DNA from: Polyangium jinanense
Lineage (GTDB): Bacteria; Myxococcota; Polyangia; Polyangiales; Polyangiaceae
Assembly: GCF_028435365.1 (NCBI RefSeq)
Contig: NZ_JAGTJJ010000037.1
Coordinates: forward strand, 1 to 64,000
Direction of reading: 5' to 3'
DNA: 64,000 nt
Every line of letters starts with the position of its first letter. Position 1 is the stretch's first letter. Below are positions 9,308 to 18,061 of the stretch, piece by piece. The notes beneath the pieces were generated by a model, which had not been told where the DNA came from, did not search any database, and saw nothing but the letters and a program-made list of their open reading frames with translations. The position numbers and the translations under genes were made by a program.

Positions 9308-10234
9308 TCAGCTAACAATAGGCCCCACCGCTGAAAGCTTCTTCGTCGCCAGCACCCAATAGATCGCTCGGATCGACCCATCCTCGCCGATCTCGCATTG
9401 CAGCACGGAGCGCGGCGCGAGCTTCCGCCCCGGCGCGTGCTCCAGCACCACGGCGGGCATCCCGTTCACCATTCGAAATGCGAACTGCGCGCCCATGTTG
9501 TGCCGTTTGCCGAGCCCCACGAACAAGCGTCCGACCCGATCTCGCCCCAGGATTGGCAAGCGCGCTGCGAAGAACTCGCCTCCGCCGTCGCTCAGGTGCC
9601 GGACCTCGGCGTCCAGCATCGATTCGAGTGCTTTTCCATCCGTGGTCCCGAGCGCCATGAGAAACCGCCCCAGCGCCTCGCGTGTCTTTTCCACGAGCTC
9701 GGGCGTCCGCCGCGTCCGGCTCGACTCGTAGGTTGAAAGCGCCCGACGCGCCCTGTGGTGCATCGTCTTCACGGCTGTTTCCGTCATCCCCAGCGCGTCG
9801 GCCGCCTCCTTTACCGACCAGTCGAACACATCGCACAGAAGCACGATCGCCCGCTGCCGCGGCGTCAGCGCCTCCAGCGCCACGAGGAACGCCATCGACA
9901 CGCTCTCCAGGAGATCGTAACGCCCCTCGGTCTCGACCGGCTCGATCCCGATCTCCAGCACGCCGTCTCCGTCTGTCTCGACCGGCGACGGCAGCCACGG
10001 CCCGTCGTATGCGCGCCGCCGCCGCGCGCGTAGCCGGTCGATTCCGAGGTTCACCGCCACGCGCGTCAGCCACGGCCGCACGGGTTCATCCGTGCGGGCC
10101 GGTGGACGCTCGATCGCGCGGAGGAGCGTCTCCTGCACGAGATCGTCCGCGTCCGCCGCCGATCCCGTCAATCGGTAGCAAAGACCCCACAGATACCGCC
10201 GATGCTCCCGCGCGAGCCCGTCCCCGTCCGCCAT
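9308..10234 (-). CDS. ECF41-type RNA polymerase sigma factor with SnoaL-like C-terminal extension
   Basis: 308 residues from the ATG at 10234. Region sigma2 contains YLWGLCYRLTGSAADADDLV and RPWLTRVAVNLGIDRLRARR. Region sigma4 contains LTPRQRAIVLLCDVFDWSVK and ALGMTETAVKTMHHRARRAL. The inter-domain motif YDGPWLPSPVET corresponds to the WLPEP motif of ECF41. The C-terminal extension of about 120 residues has LSDGGGEFFAARLPILGRDR (the DGGG motif) and ends IYWVLATKKL where ECF41 usually has NPDKL. ECF41 factors lack a classical anti-sigma; the extension itself regulates activity. The gene starts 5 bp after the stop of the FAD oxidoreductase gene, as expected for ECF41 loci. Confidence 0.92.
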   Translation of the reverse strand: MADGDGLAREHRRYLWGLCYRLTGSAADADDLVQETLLRAIERPPARTDEPVRPWLTRVAVNLGIDRLRARRRRAYDGPWLPSPVETDGDGVLEIGIEPVETEGRYDLLESVSMAFLVALEALTPRQRAIVLLCDVFDWSVKEAADALGMTETAVKTMHHRARRALSTYESSRTRRTPELVEKTREALGRFLMALGTTDGKALESMLDAEVRHLSDGGGEFFAARLPILGRDRVGRLFVGLGKRHNMGAQFAFRMVNGMPAVVLEHAPGRKLAPRSVLQCEIGEDGSIRAIYWVLATKKLSAVGPIVS

Positions 10235-10239
10235 CACGT

Positions 10240-11568
10240 TCACGCCCTCGCATCGAAGCTCTTTCGGCCCACGTCGCCAAGCACATTCACCTCCCGCCGC
10301 GTCGCGGCCTGCGCCGCGGCCCGCCCGCTCGCAAAGCTCGCGTCCGCGAGCATGCCCGCGTGCCCCACCCAGTCGCCCGCCACGAACACCCCGGGCGCGC
10401 CTGGCACCGCGGGGCCGGGCCTGCCACGCGTGCCGCCGCGCGCTGCCTGCGGGAAATCGTGCGTCACCGTGATCGAAGGCAAGAACCGCCGCTCGACCAC
10501 GAGGTGTTTCGCGCCCGGTTGCAGAAGTTCGAGCACCTCTTCGAGCTCTCGCTCCACCGCCCGAGAATCCTCCAGCGCGCCGTACCGCGCCACGTGGATC
10601 ATGGCGCCTCCCTCGGGCGCGAGGCGCGCGGACGCCGAGTGCACCGAGAAGTAGAGCGGCCGATCGATCCCCAGCGCGAACGTGTTCCGCGGCTGCGGCA
10701 GGCGCGAGAGCGCGACGTCGAGGCACGCGGCCGTCACCGGAATCGCCGCCGCGGACCACGCCGCGAGGGCCGGCACGTCGGGCAGGAGCGAGGAGGCGAG
10801 GGAAGGGCTCGCCGCGATGATCACAGCGTCCGCGGGGATCTCCGCCCCATCCGCGAGCCGCACCGCCTTCACGCGCCCATCCTCCCGCACCACGGACACG
10901 GCCTTCGCGCCCGCAAGGATCTCCGCCCCCGCGGCCCGCGCGACGTCGGCGAGCCCGTTCACCATCGTCTGCCAGCCGTCGTGCAGGTAGAGCACGCCGC
11001 GCGTCGTCCCGAGCTGGAACTGGGAGATGGCGGCCTCCGCCGAGAGCCGCTCCAGATCCGAGCAGTACGTCGAGACCCGAATGAGTGCCCGGATCACGTC
11101 GCGCGCCTCGGGCGTGCGGACCCTCTTCGTGAGGAACGCCTCGAAGCTCGTCTCCGCGAGCGACGCAAGGTCCAGCGCGTCGAGGCCAGCGAGCAGGCGC
11201 GCGACCTCGATCTTCCCGACGAGCGGCAAGACCGACGACGTCAAGAGCGACACAGGCCCAGTCGGCAGAGCCCGGAGAATGCCCCCATGCAGAGCGTACG
11301 CCCCGTTGCTGGTCGGCGGCGGCGCGCCTTTCGTCTGCACGCCGAGCTCGCCGAGCACGCGCTCTGCCTCGCCGCCCCGGTAGAGCGCATGCGGACCGAT
11401 GTTCAACGAAAACCCCTTCTTCTCGTGGGTCGCCGCGCGCCCCCCGAGCTCCGAAGCCTTCTCCAGCACAGTCACCCGCCGGCCAGCCCGCGCCGCATAC
11501 GCCGCCGCCGAAAGCCCCGCAAGTCCGCCGCCGATGACCACCACCCGAGCCGCCGTGTTCGTCGTCAT
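10240..11568 (-). CDS. FAD-dependent oxidoreductase (phytoene desaturase/amine oxidase-like), ECF41 partner
   Basis: 442 residues. The ATG at 11568 is preferred over one 8 codons upstream because AGAGGT sits 7 nt before it and the Rossmann fold begins at once: VVVIGGGLAGLSAAAYAARA, then GRRVTVLEKASELGGRAATH. The C-terminal FAD motif is PGVFVAGDWVGHAGMLADAS followed by GRAAAQAATRRE. The closest families are phytoene-desaturase-like and protoporphyrinogen-oxidase-like proteins; the substrate cannot be read. It is operonic with the downstream ECF41 sigma gene (5-bp gap), and oxidoreductases are one of the partner classes controlled by ECF41. I saw no convincing TGTCACA-type ECF41 promoter upstream. 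Confidence 0.88.
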   Translation of the reverse strand: MTTNTAARVVVIGGGLAGLSAAAYAARAGRRVTVLEKASELGGRAATHEKKGFSLNIGPHALYRGGEAERVLGELGVQTKGAPPPTSNGAYALHGGILRALPTGPVSLLTSSVLPLVGKIEVARLLAGLDALDLASLAETSFEAFLTKRVRTPEARDVIRALIRVSTYCSDLERLSAEAAISQFQLGTTRGVLYLHDGWQTMVNGLADVARAAGAEILAGAKAVSVVREDGRVKAVRLADGAEIPADAVIIAASPSLASSLLPDVPALAAWSAAAIPVTAACLDVALSRLPQPRNTFALGIDRPLYFSVHSASARLAPEGGAMIHVARYGALEDSRAVERELEEVLELLQPGAKHLVVERRFLPSITVTHDFPQAARGGTRGRPGPAVPGAPGVFVAGDWVGHAGMLADASFASGRAAAQAATRREVNVLGDVGRKSFDARA

Positions 11569-11649
11569 GATCGCACCTCTCAGAGGAGGCACGTCCAGGG
11601 GTCCGGAAAGGTTACGCGGAATCGACGCGACGTGATCGTGGGAGGCGGG

Positions 11650-11937
11650 TTACTTCCGGGCCAGCCACTCCAGGAGGGCGACGAGGACGGCGAGCCCGGC
11701 GATGGGGACGGCGATCCAGCCGAGGAAGGTGATCCAGCCGCGGCGCAGGGAGCGGCCGCCGCGGTCCTCGCAGGCGAGGCAGATGGCCCAGACGCGGGCG
11801 CCGCCTTCCGTGAGGACGCAGCAGTCGCCGCAGACGGGGGACTGGCAACGCGCGCAGGGACCGGCGGCCACGGCGCTGCAACGGACGCAGCGGGCGACGG
11901 GAGGGCCGTCGTCGTGGTGGATCAGGCCGCCGGACAT
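11650..11937 (-). CDS. Small zinc-ribbon-like membrane protein
   Basis: 95 residues. Four Cys pairs form a tandem zinc-binding pattern: CVRC at 17, CARC at 28, CGDCC at 36 and CLAC at 54. A charged stretch (EDRGGRSLRRG) and one strong hydrophobic segment, FLGWIAVPIAGLAVLVALLE, follow to the end. This looks like a cytoplasmic B-box or zinc-ribbon head on a C-terminal membrane anchor. It is read on the same strand as the oxidoreductase/sigma pair but ends 82 bp before it, so it may or may not be cotranscribed. Function unknown. Confidence 0.7.
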   Translation of the reverse strand: MSGGLIHHDDGPPVARCVRCSAVAAGPCARCQSPVCGDCCVLTEGGARVWAICLACEDRGGRSLRRGWITFLGWIAVPIAGLAVLVALLEWLARK

Positions 11938-11999
11938 GGGGAGGATGCTAGCAGCGCCGGTCTCCTCTGCGAGGCGCTAAGATACGCTGGCCTTTCGCC

Positions 12000-12848
12000 G
12001 TGACGGACCGAACCTCCTTCTACCGCACGATACCGCCGCCCGATGCGCTGCGTCCGTTCATCCGCAGCTTCTGGGTGTACGACGGGTACCATCCGGCGCA
12101 CCTTCTCGATCGGGTCCTGCCCACCGGCACGCTCGAGATCGTCGTCCCCATCGGCGGCAAACGACTTGCCTGGCGGGAGCTCTCGGGCCGCGACGGGACT
12201 TGCCGCACCGCCCTCGTGTCGGGCCCGCGGCGTATTGCGTTCGATGTGCCCACGGCGCCGCAGGGGCGGCTCGTCGGCGTGCACTTTCATCCGGGCGGCG
12301 CGTGGCCGCTCCTCGCGATTCCCATGGATGCCCTCGCCGACCGGCACCACCCGCTCGAAGACCTTTTGGGCGCATCCGCGCGCGAGCTCGCGGAGCGCAT
12401 TGACGATGCGGCATCGGACGCGGAACGACTCGCGATGCTGAGCGCTTTTTTCCTCCAGCGTGCACGAGCGAGCCGCGCCTCGCACCCTGCTGTGACGGCC
12501 ATGATTCGACGGGCCGAGCGTGGCTCCTCGGACGTTGCGATTGCGACCGAGGTCGCGGCGTCTGGGTTGAGCCACCGCAGGTTCATCGAGCTGTTTCGCC
12601 GCGAGGTTGGCTTGACGCCTCGTGATTTCCTTCGCGTCCAGCGGTTCCAGCGGGCGCTCGGCATCGCCGCGCGGAGCGGACGCGCCGGGGCCGACCTCGC
12701 CTACGAGGCTGGGTACGCCGACCAATCGCACTGGCTCCTCGAGTGCCGCAAGCACGCGGGGCTGTCGCCGCGTGAGCTCCTCGAAAAGCAACGAGGCGCG
12801 AGCGCTGTTCCGCCGGCCGAGAGGGGTCAAATGCTTCCTATTCGTTGA
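12000..12848 (+). CDS. AraC-family transcriptional regulator (DUF6597-type N-terminus)
   Basis: 282 residues from a GTG at 12000. The N-terminal domain carries LRPFIRSFWVYDGY, LPTGTLEIVVPIGG and GRLVGVHFHPGGAWPLL, the pattern of the DUF6597 sensor seen in many AraC proteins. The double helix-turn-helix is at about 165-265, with IATEVAASGLSHRRFIELFR and ADLAYEAGYADQSHWLLECR. It probably regulates the NAD(P)-binding gene that starts 27 bp downstream on the same strand. The inducer is unknown. Confidence 0.88.
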   Translation: MTDRTSFYRTIPPPDALRPFIRSFWVYDGYHPAHLLDRVLPTGTLEIVVPIGGKRLAWRELSGRDGTCRTALVSGPRRIAFDVPTAPQGRLVGVHFHPGGAWPLLAIPMDALADRHHPLEDLLGASARELAERIDDAASDAERLAMLSAFFLQRARASRASHPAVTAMIRRAERGSSDVAIATEVAASGLSHRRFIELFRREVGLTPRDFLRVQRFQRALGIAARSGRAGADLAYEAGYADQSHWLLECRKHAGLSPRELLEKQRGASAVPPAERGQMLPIR

Positions 12849-12875
12849 CCCGGCGCCTGATCCAAGCTCCCGCGC

Positions 12876-13721
12876 ATGCATGTCATCTTTGGTTCCAGTG
12901 GCGTCGTGGGAAGCGCGGTCCTTGCGGAGCTTCACCAGAAGGGCTTACCCACGCGTGGTATCTATCGTTCGAGGAAGCCGGGACCTCACGCGAGCGAGGT
13001 CGCGCGTGTTGATCTCGAAACGGGTGACGGGCTCGACGCGAGCCTCGTCGGGGCGACGACGGTCTTCCTGGCGACGGGAGACATGATCGATCAGGTCTCC
13101 GCCGAGCTCCGCGTGATCGAAGCCGCGCGGCGTGCCGGCGTGGGCCGGATCGTAAAACTCTCGATCATGAGCGCGGAGAGCGAAGCGTTTTTTTATGCGC
13201 GCGTTCATCGCGCGATCGAGCGCGGCCTTCTAGCCTCAGGGATCGCATACACGCTCCTCCGGCCTGGCGGCTTCATGCAGAACTTCGTCCACTACTACGG
13301 CCACGCGATCCGAACGGAGGGTGTCCTTCGCCTGCCTTGCGACGACTTCGCGGAGAACGTCATCGATGCGCGCGACATTGCGCGGGTGGCGGCCGAATGC
13401 CTGTCGTCGGATCGCTTCGAGGGACAGGCGCTCACGCTTTGCGGGCCGCGGCCGATCTCGTATTCGGCGATGGTCGCCGAGATCTCCGCGCTCACCGGCC
13501 GGAAGGTCACGTTCGAATCGATCTCGCCGGACGCATTCCGCGAGGCGATGCTGCCGTATGCCGTGTCCCGAGAGCACGTCGACGGGATCACGGCGATGCT
13601 CCGCTACCATCAGGAGGGCAGGGGACCCAAAACGAGTGATGCGGTCCTCGAAGTGACCGGCACGCGGCCGCGCTCCTTCGAGGAATTCGCGCGCGAGCAC
13701 GCGTCGAGCTGGGTCCCGTGA
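12876..13721 (+). CDS. NmrA-like NAD(P)-binding protein
   Basis: 281 residues. The N-terminal dinucleotide loop GSSGVVGSAVL (6-16) and the atypical short-chain pattern mark the NmrA/isoflavone-reductase group: FLATGDMIDQVSAELRVIEA, VGRIVKLSIMSAES, and SGIAYTLLRPGGFMQNFVHY, the usual substrate-pocket segment. VIDARDIARVAAECL and LTLCGPRPISYSAMVAEISA also fit the family. The role is redox sensing or reduction of a small molecule, not determinable here. It directly follows the AraC gene and probably shares its transcript. Tandem palindromes follow 16 bp after the stop. Confidence 0.88.
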   Translation: MHVIFGSSGVVGSAVLAELHQKGLPTRGIYRSRKPGPHASEVARVDLETGDGLDASLVGATTVFLATGDMIDQVSAELRVIEAARRAGVGRIVKLSIMSAESEAFFYARVHRAIERGLLASGIAYTLLRPGGFMQNFVHYYGHAIRTEGVLRLPCDDFAENVIDARDIARVAAECLSSDRFEGQALTLCGPRPISYSAMVAEISALTGRKVTFESISPDAFREAMLPYAVSREHVDGITAMLRYHQEGRGPKTSDAVLEVTGTRPRSFEEFAREHASSWVP

Positions 13722-13737
13722 CGGACGGGACGCCCTA

Positions 13738-13783
13738 GAGCATCGACCGGTTCGATGCTCGGAAGATCGCGAAGCGATCTTCC
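13738..13783 (+). terminator. Two back-to-back perfect palindromes
   Basis: GAGCATCGA-CCGGT-TCGATGCTC (13738-13760) is followed without a gap by GGAAGATCGC-GAA-GCGATCTTCC (13761-13783). Both are perfect. They sit 16 bp after the NmrA-like stop, so termination is the simple reading, although no T-run follows. Confidence 0.5.
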
Positions 13784-13923
13784 CTCGGGGAACAGTTCTG
13801 GTCCTTCTGACCCGGGGTCGCCAGCGTGACGAACGTGGCCCGCGCATCGCGAGATCGTTTCGGCACCGGTGTGGCGGAGACGCCGGAGGATTGATAGGCT
13901 GCGCGCTCGCGAAGGGGAGCGCA

Positions 13924-14550
13924 ATGGACCGTCGGCAACTGATCTTGGGAATGGGCGGCGTGGTGGCGCTCGGCGCGTGCCGGGCGGCGGACGGCAAGCC
14001 GCGGCAATCGGCGGCGCGCGCCGATCTCTACCGGTGCGAGGGCTGCGAGGGCGTGTTCGAGCGGCAGCCGACCGCTTCGAGCGCGCGGATCGCGCCGCCG
14101 GGCGAGCCGGGCGAACCGCTGGTGCTGGCGGGAACGGTGATCGCGCTCGACGGCAGGCTTGCGGCCGGCGTGACGATCTACGCCTATCACACCAATTCGG
14201 CGGGCTTTTATGCCAACGGCACGCCCGAGACCGAGTGGAGCCGCCGGCACGGCCGGCTGCGCGGCTGGGCGAAGACCGGAGCCGACGGGCGCTACCGCTT
14301 CGAGACGATCAAGCCCGCGCCCTATCCCGACCGAAGCCTGCCCGCGCATGTCCATCTGACCATGTTCGAGCCCGGGCGGCGGCCCTACTGGATCGACGAC
14401 ATCGTTTTCGACGACGATGCGCTGGTCGATGCTGCCTATCGCCGGCGGATGGAGAATCGCGGGGGCGACGGGATTGTCCGGCTGGACCGCGAGGCCGACG
14501 GGCGGCTGCTGGCGGTGCGCGACATCCTGCTTGAGCGGCACCCAGCTTAG
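13924..14550 (+). CDS. Intradiol ring-cleavage dioxygenase-like lipoprotein
   Basis: 208 residues from the ATG at 13924, with an AGGGGAG RBS. The signal MDRRQLILGMGGVVALGAC joins a twin-arginine-like RR to a lipobox G-A-C. The intradiol dioxygenase fold follows with LAAGVTIYAYHTNSAGFYAN, GWAKTGADGRYRFETIKPAP, YP, and PAHVHLTMF, which supply the Tyr and His-x-His ligands expected for the non-haem Fe(III) site. Classical catechol enzymes are cytoplasmic; secreted single-subunit relatives are common but mostly uncharacterised. Codon choice (GCC/CGG/GGC style) and the flanking palindromes look unlike the neighbouring genes, suggesting transfer, which is inference only. Confidence 0.82.
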   Translation: MDRRQLILGMGGVVALGACRAADGKPRQSAARADLYRCEGCEGVFERQPTASSARIAPPGEPGEPLVLAGTVIALDGRLAAGVTIYAYHTNSAGFYANGTPETEWSRRHGRLRGWAKTGADGRYRFETIKPAPYPDRSLPAHVHLTMFEPGRRPYWIDDIVFDDDALVDAAYRRRMENRGGDGIVRLDREADGRLLAVRDILLERHPA

Positions 14551-14687
14551 CGGCGGCGGAGCAGCGCGTCCTCGTTGACGGGCCGAACGCTGATAGGTTT
14601 GTAAGTCAAAACGCCAGCCGGGTTTGCGTCGACGGGCCGCGTTCGATTTTCTGTTACCTCTCGCTTCCCCGCGCATTGTTTGTAGGC

Positions 14688-15596
14688 ATGGGATCGTCCA
14701 AACCCGATTCACGCAGCCGACGCGACGAGCTCCTCGGCTTGCGGCTCGATGTCCGGCGCATCGTCCGGAGCGACAAGGCGCGCACGCGCGACTCCGCGGA
14801 CGACAAGGAACAGCAGGTGATCGCCAACGCGCTCGGCGACCTCCCCAACTACGCCCCGCACCCTGACGGCATGAAGCCGTGGGTCGTGACGATCACGCGG
14901 AACGTGATGGGGACAGCGCGCCGGATCACTCGCCGGCACCGGCAGGTGTTCGAATCCGACGCTGGGCGCGTGGCCAAGTTCGCGACGTTGGACCCCTCGC
15001 CCGAGCGCGCGGCGCAGTTGAAGCAGGCCCTTCACAAGGTGATGGATGCTGTCGGAGACCTGCCCCCCTCCCAAGCGGCGGTCTTGTGGATGGTGTGCGT
15101 CGAGGGTCGATCGCATGAGGAGGCCGGGGCGAAGGTCGGGATTTCCGAGGACGCGGCGAAGATGGCGCTCTCTCGCGCGCGCGAGACCTTGCGGGAGCGT
15201 CTCGGCAAGGATCTGTTCTCCGTCCCGCCTCCCCTGCTCGTGCTGCTCTTCGACTGGTTTCAGCGACTCGGCCACCTGTGGGCGATGCTCATGGCCATGG
15301 TGTTCGCGTCGCTCGCGCTCGCGCCGCGCGAGCCTGACGGCGAGCTTCACGCCGCGGCCACGGGCGCGGCGCGCGCCGTGGCAGCGTCCGCCGTGGACGT
15401 CGCGCGTGCGGCGGCCGCGGAGCCGGCGCCGTCGTTCGAGCACGCTGGTTCACCCGTGCCCGTCATGGTGCCGCCCACGCCGACGAAGCAGACGCACGCG
15501 CCACGACGTCCCCTGGTCGACAGCGACAAGCAAGGCTGTTCGAAGGCAGGTTTGTCCAAGGGCGGTTGGGGTTCGTCCGGGGACACGTCCTTCTAG
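14688..15596 (+). CDS. ECF-like sigma factor with C-terminal membrane helix
   Basis: 302 residues from the ATG at 14688 (a TTG lies four codons upstream). Sigma2-like residues 20-95 include KPWVVTITRNVMGTARRITR. Sigma4 at about 115-165 contains LPPSQAAVLWMVCVEGRSHE and GISEDAAKMALSRARETLRE. About 20 residues later comes a hydrophobic segment, LLVLLFDWFQRLGHLWAMLM, running into AMVFASLALAP, then a low-complexity Ala/Pro-rich tail of 90 residues ending GWGSSGDTSF. A sigma factor with its own membrane helix suggests release or signalling through the membrane, with the tail in the periplasm. It precedes the barrel protein and the Cys-rich lipoprotein on the same strand, 36 bp and then 2 bp apart, so these are likely partners. 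Confidence 0.8.
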   Translation: MGSSKPDSRSRRDELLGLRLDVRRIVRSDKARTRDSADDKEQQVIANALGDLPNYAPHPDGMKPWVVTITRNVMGTARRITRRHRQVFESDAGRVAKFATLDPSPERAAQLKQALHKVMDAVGDLPPSQAAVLWMVCVEGRSHEEAGAKVGISEDAAKMALSRARETLRERLGKDLFSVPPPLLVLLFDWFQRLGHLWAMLMAMVFASLALAPREPDGELHAAATGAARAVAASAVDVARAAAAEPAPSFEHAGSPVPVMVPPTPTKQTHAPRRPLVDSDKQGCSKAGLSKGGWGSSGDTSF

Positions 15597-15632
15597 CTTT
15601 CGCGGCTGCATGTATGCTATGGATCCAGAGCC

Positions 15633-16871
15633 ATGCGTTCCGTGATCGTGGTCTCGACACTGCTTCTCGTGTCGCCCTCAGCATGGGCGCAGAGTCTTCC
15701 GAGCCCTGACGTCGAGGAGGATCGCGAGGCCGAGGTCGAGCTCCGGTTCAAGGCGTTGGCGCAGCTCGGCGATCGCGAGCGCGCCGCGGGGCGGTTACGT
15801 GAAGCCGCGAGGGCCTACCGACAGGCGCTGAACGTTCGGCACGATTCCCTTGTCGCAGGGCGTCTAGGGATGGTGCTGGTCGAGGGCGGTAGACCCGAGG
15901 ACGCGCCCGAGCTCCTGCTCGATGCGATCCATCGGGCCCCTGCCGCCACGCCCGCGGAGCGGGCAGAGCGCAAGCGCTTCTTCGAGGCCCATGAGGTGGC
16001 GCGCGCTCATGGCTCGTGGGTCGAGGTGATGGTCTCTCACGCTGGCGCGCGTGTGACGGTGGACGGCATCGATCGGAACGACGCGGGGCGGTCGGCCTTC
16101 TGGACGTTCGTGGCCGGGGGAGAGCACGAGATCCGCGCGACCCTCGACGGCTTCGAAGAGGCGGTCGTAAAGTTCACGGCCGTGAAGGGGCAGGACATGA
16201 AGGTTCCCGTCCCCCTGACGGCGCACAAGGTGGAGGAGAAGCCGGCGGTCTATGTGCCGGAGAAGGACCCGACCGCGACTTTGTCCGCTGTGGTGGCCGG
16301 GCCGGAGTTCACGAAGCAGGAAGACCCTTTCGCGTACGAGGAGCAGCCGAAGGATCCGACAACGGCCACCGAAAGAAAGGGCCTGCGGGGCTTCCTGGGA
16401 GTGGGGCCGGTGGTCGTGTTTGGTGTCGCTTCGTGGATGCCCGCCGTGGGGGCGATGATCGGCGGTGGTTTGCAGGTCAACCAGCATCTCTCGATTGGGC
16501 TAGAGGCACGCGGGGCGTGGTTGACAACGGGTGTCGCAGACGAGCCCATCAATGCTATGACGGCGGGCGGGATGGCAAGCTTGTGTGGGCACTACAAGTG
16601 GTTTTTCGGCTGCGCGCTCGGTCATCTAGGCGTGATTCGCGTCGAGTTCACGTCGCGCAGTTACAAGCCGGCAAGTTTCGCTGATGTTAAACCCGGAGCG
16701 GGTGGGCGCATCGGCGCCAAGATTCGAGTCACAGAGTCCTTTACGATCCAAGCCGCAGCCGACGTCCTCGGATTGTCGAGCGGCGTCCAGGTGGTTGTTG
16801 GACCAACGATCCTCTCCGATCAGCCGCCGGTCATGTTCGGCGTGCAGATTGGCGGAGGGTGGGAGTTTTAG
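15633..16871 (+). CDS. TPR/PEGA-domain outer-membrane barrel protein
   Basis: 412 residues. The signal peptide ends LLLVSPSAWA-Q. Residues 35-110 are TPR-like (RFKALAQLGDRERAAGRLRE, AARAYRQALNVRHDSLVAGR). About 125-195 is a PEGA-like domain (VEVMVSHAGARVTVDGIDRN; GEHEIRATLDGFEEAVVKF). From 250 the protein alternates short amphipathic beta strands with glycine turns (FLGVGPVVVFGVASWMPAVG, IGGGLQVNQHLSIGLEARGA) and ends in the aromatic GGGWEF, typical of an outer-membrane beta-barrel. It should display periplasmic TPR and PEGA parts joined to a C-terminal barrel. It lies between the membrane-helix sigma factor and the Cys-rich lipoprotein. Confidence 0.78.
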   Translation: MRSVIVVSTLLLVSPSAWAQSLPSPDVEEDREAEVELRFKALAQLGDRERAAGRLREAARAYRQALNVRHDSLVAGRLGMVLVEGGRPEDAPELLLDAIHRAPAATPAERAERKRFFEAHEVARAHGSWVEVMVSHAGARVTVDGIDRNDAGRSAFWTFVAGGEHEIRATLDGFEEAVVKFTAVKGQDMKVPVPLTAHKVEEKPAVYVPEKDPTATLSAVVAGPEFTKQEDPFAYEEQPKDPTTATERKGLRGFLGVGPVVVFGVASWMPAVGAMIGGGLQVNQHLSIGLEARGAWLTTGVADEPINAMTAGGMASLCGHYKWFFGCALGHLGVIRVEFTSRSYKPASFADVKPGAGGRIGAKIRVTESFTIQAAADVLGLSSGVQVVVGPTILSDQPPVMFGVQIGGGWEF

Positions 16872-16873
16872 AC

Positions 16874-18037
16874 ATGCGTACGGTTCTTGCCTGTTCGTTG
16901 TTTTTTTGCCTCGGAGTGGTCGGTGCGTCCTGTACGGCGGCTCCCTCTTTCTTTGAGGGCGAGTGCGATCCAGACTCGTTTTTCCCGACGCCCGCGTGTA
17001 GCCCCGACGGGGGCACGGATGCCGGGAGCGACGCGGATGCCGCGCCCGATGAGCCCGACGCGGCTCAATCCGCATGCCCCGGCCGGTGCGTCCCGGTACC
17101 CAGCGGAAACGCGGGCTACTGGTCGGAGGTCGCGGTCTCGCTCCTCGTATACCCTACCAATGCAATGGCAGAACCTCCGGAATGCCCAGAGGGTGCCTCC
17201 GCGGAGAAGTGGCGCCTCCTCGCAGACCTCGACGCCCCTGCCGCCGCGTGCGAGCCTTGCGAGTGCGGCCCCTCGACCGGCGCGTGCAAAGCACTGCCGG
17301 AGAAGATGCAGATCCGCGCGGGGGCGTGCGGGGAAAGCGGGGCCGCCAGCCTCCCTTTTGATGCTCCGGCCGGTTGGGATGGCTCCTGCACGAGCGAAAA
17401 CGCCCTTCCGGCCGGTGCGCAGTGCGGCGGGGAGCCGTGTGCCCAGTCCGTGTGGGTTTCACCGCTCCCCGGGCCGACAAACGAGGAGGGGTGCAGCCCT
17501 AAGAGCGAGACACCTGCGTTCACCACGACGAGGGAGTGGAAGACCGCGGGCCTCGCGTGCATGAATAATACTGTGGACGACGCCTGCGCCGACGCAGGGA
17601 CGCAGTATTGCGTGAACGATCCCGGCCCTGGCTGGCTCCAATGTGTCGTTCGCGAAGGGGCCGACGCCCCCTGCCCGGAAAACTACAACTGGGCCCGTTA
17701 TGAGATGTACCCCGAAGATGCCGTCATCGACGAGCGCAACTGCGAGGAGTGCGCGTGCGGGCCGCCAGAGGCAAGCGCCTGTACGGCGTCGTTTCACCTC
17801 TACGAGGGGCCGCTCTGTTCCTCTCAATCGGAGCAGTTTGGCCTGGTGTCCCCCGATGACCAGTGTCAGGACACGGTTCCCCCGGGGCATGCCATCGCCG
17901 GCAAGGCGATCACGGACCTCGAATACGTGCCCGGCACGTGCGCCGCTACCGGCGGAGCGCCGAAGGGCGAGGCCAAGAAGGACATGACGAGAGCCGTCAC
18001 CTTCTGCTGCCTCTACCCGTTTTACCTCATCAACTGA
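16874..18037 (+). CDS. Cysteine-rich lipoprotein, unknown function
   Basis: 387 residues from the ATG at 16874, only 2 bp after the barrel gene stop. The lipobox is GVVGASC. An Asp/Ala/Pro-rich linker (GGTDAGSDADAAPDEPDAAQ) leads to a Cys-rich body with about 30 cysteines, including CEPCECGP and the echo CEECACGPPEASACTA, implying two disulfide-bonded repeat units. No catalytic motif is visible. Its tight spacing with the TPR/PEGA barrel suggests a surface partner. Confidence 0.75.
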   Translation: MRTVLACSLFFCLGVVGASCTAAPSFFEGECDPDSFFPTPACSPDGGTDAGSDADAAPDEPDAAQSACPGRCVPVPSGNAGYWSEVAVSLLVYPTNAMAEPPECPEGASAEKWRLLADLDAPAAACEPCECGPSTGACKALPEKMQIRAGACGESGAASLPFDAPAGWDGSCTSENALPAGAQCGGEPCAQSVWVSPLPGPTNEEGCSPKSETPAFTTTREWKTAGLACMNNTVDDACADAGTQYCVNDPGPGWLQCVVREGADAPCPENYNWARYEMYPEDAVIDERNCEECACGPPEASACTASFHLYEGPLCSSQSEQFGLVSPDDQCQDTVPPGHAIAGKAITDLEYVPGTCAATGGAPKGEAKKDMTRAVTFCCLYPFYLIN

Positions 18038-18061
18038 TACCCGCCTCGTCGCGTATTTGTC

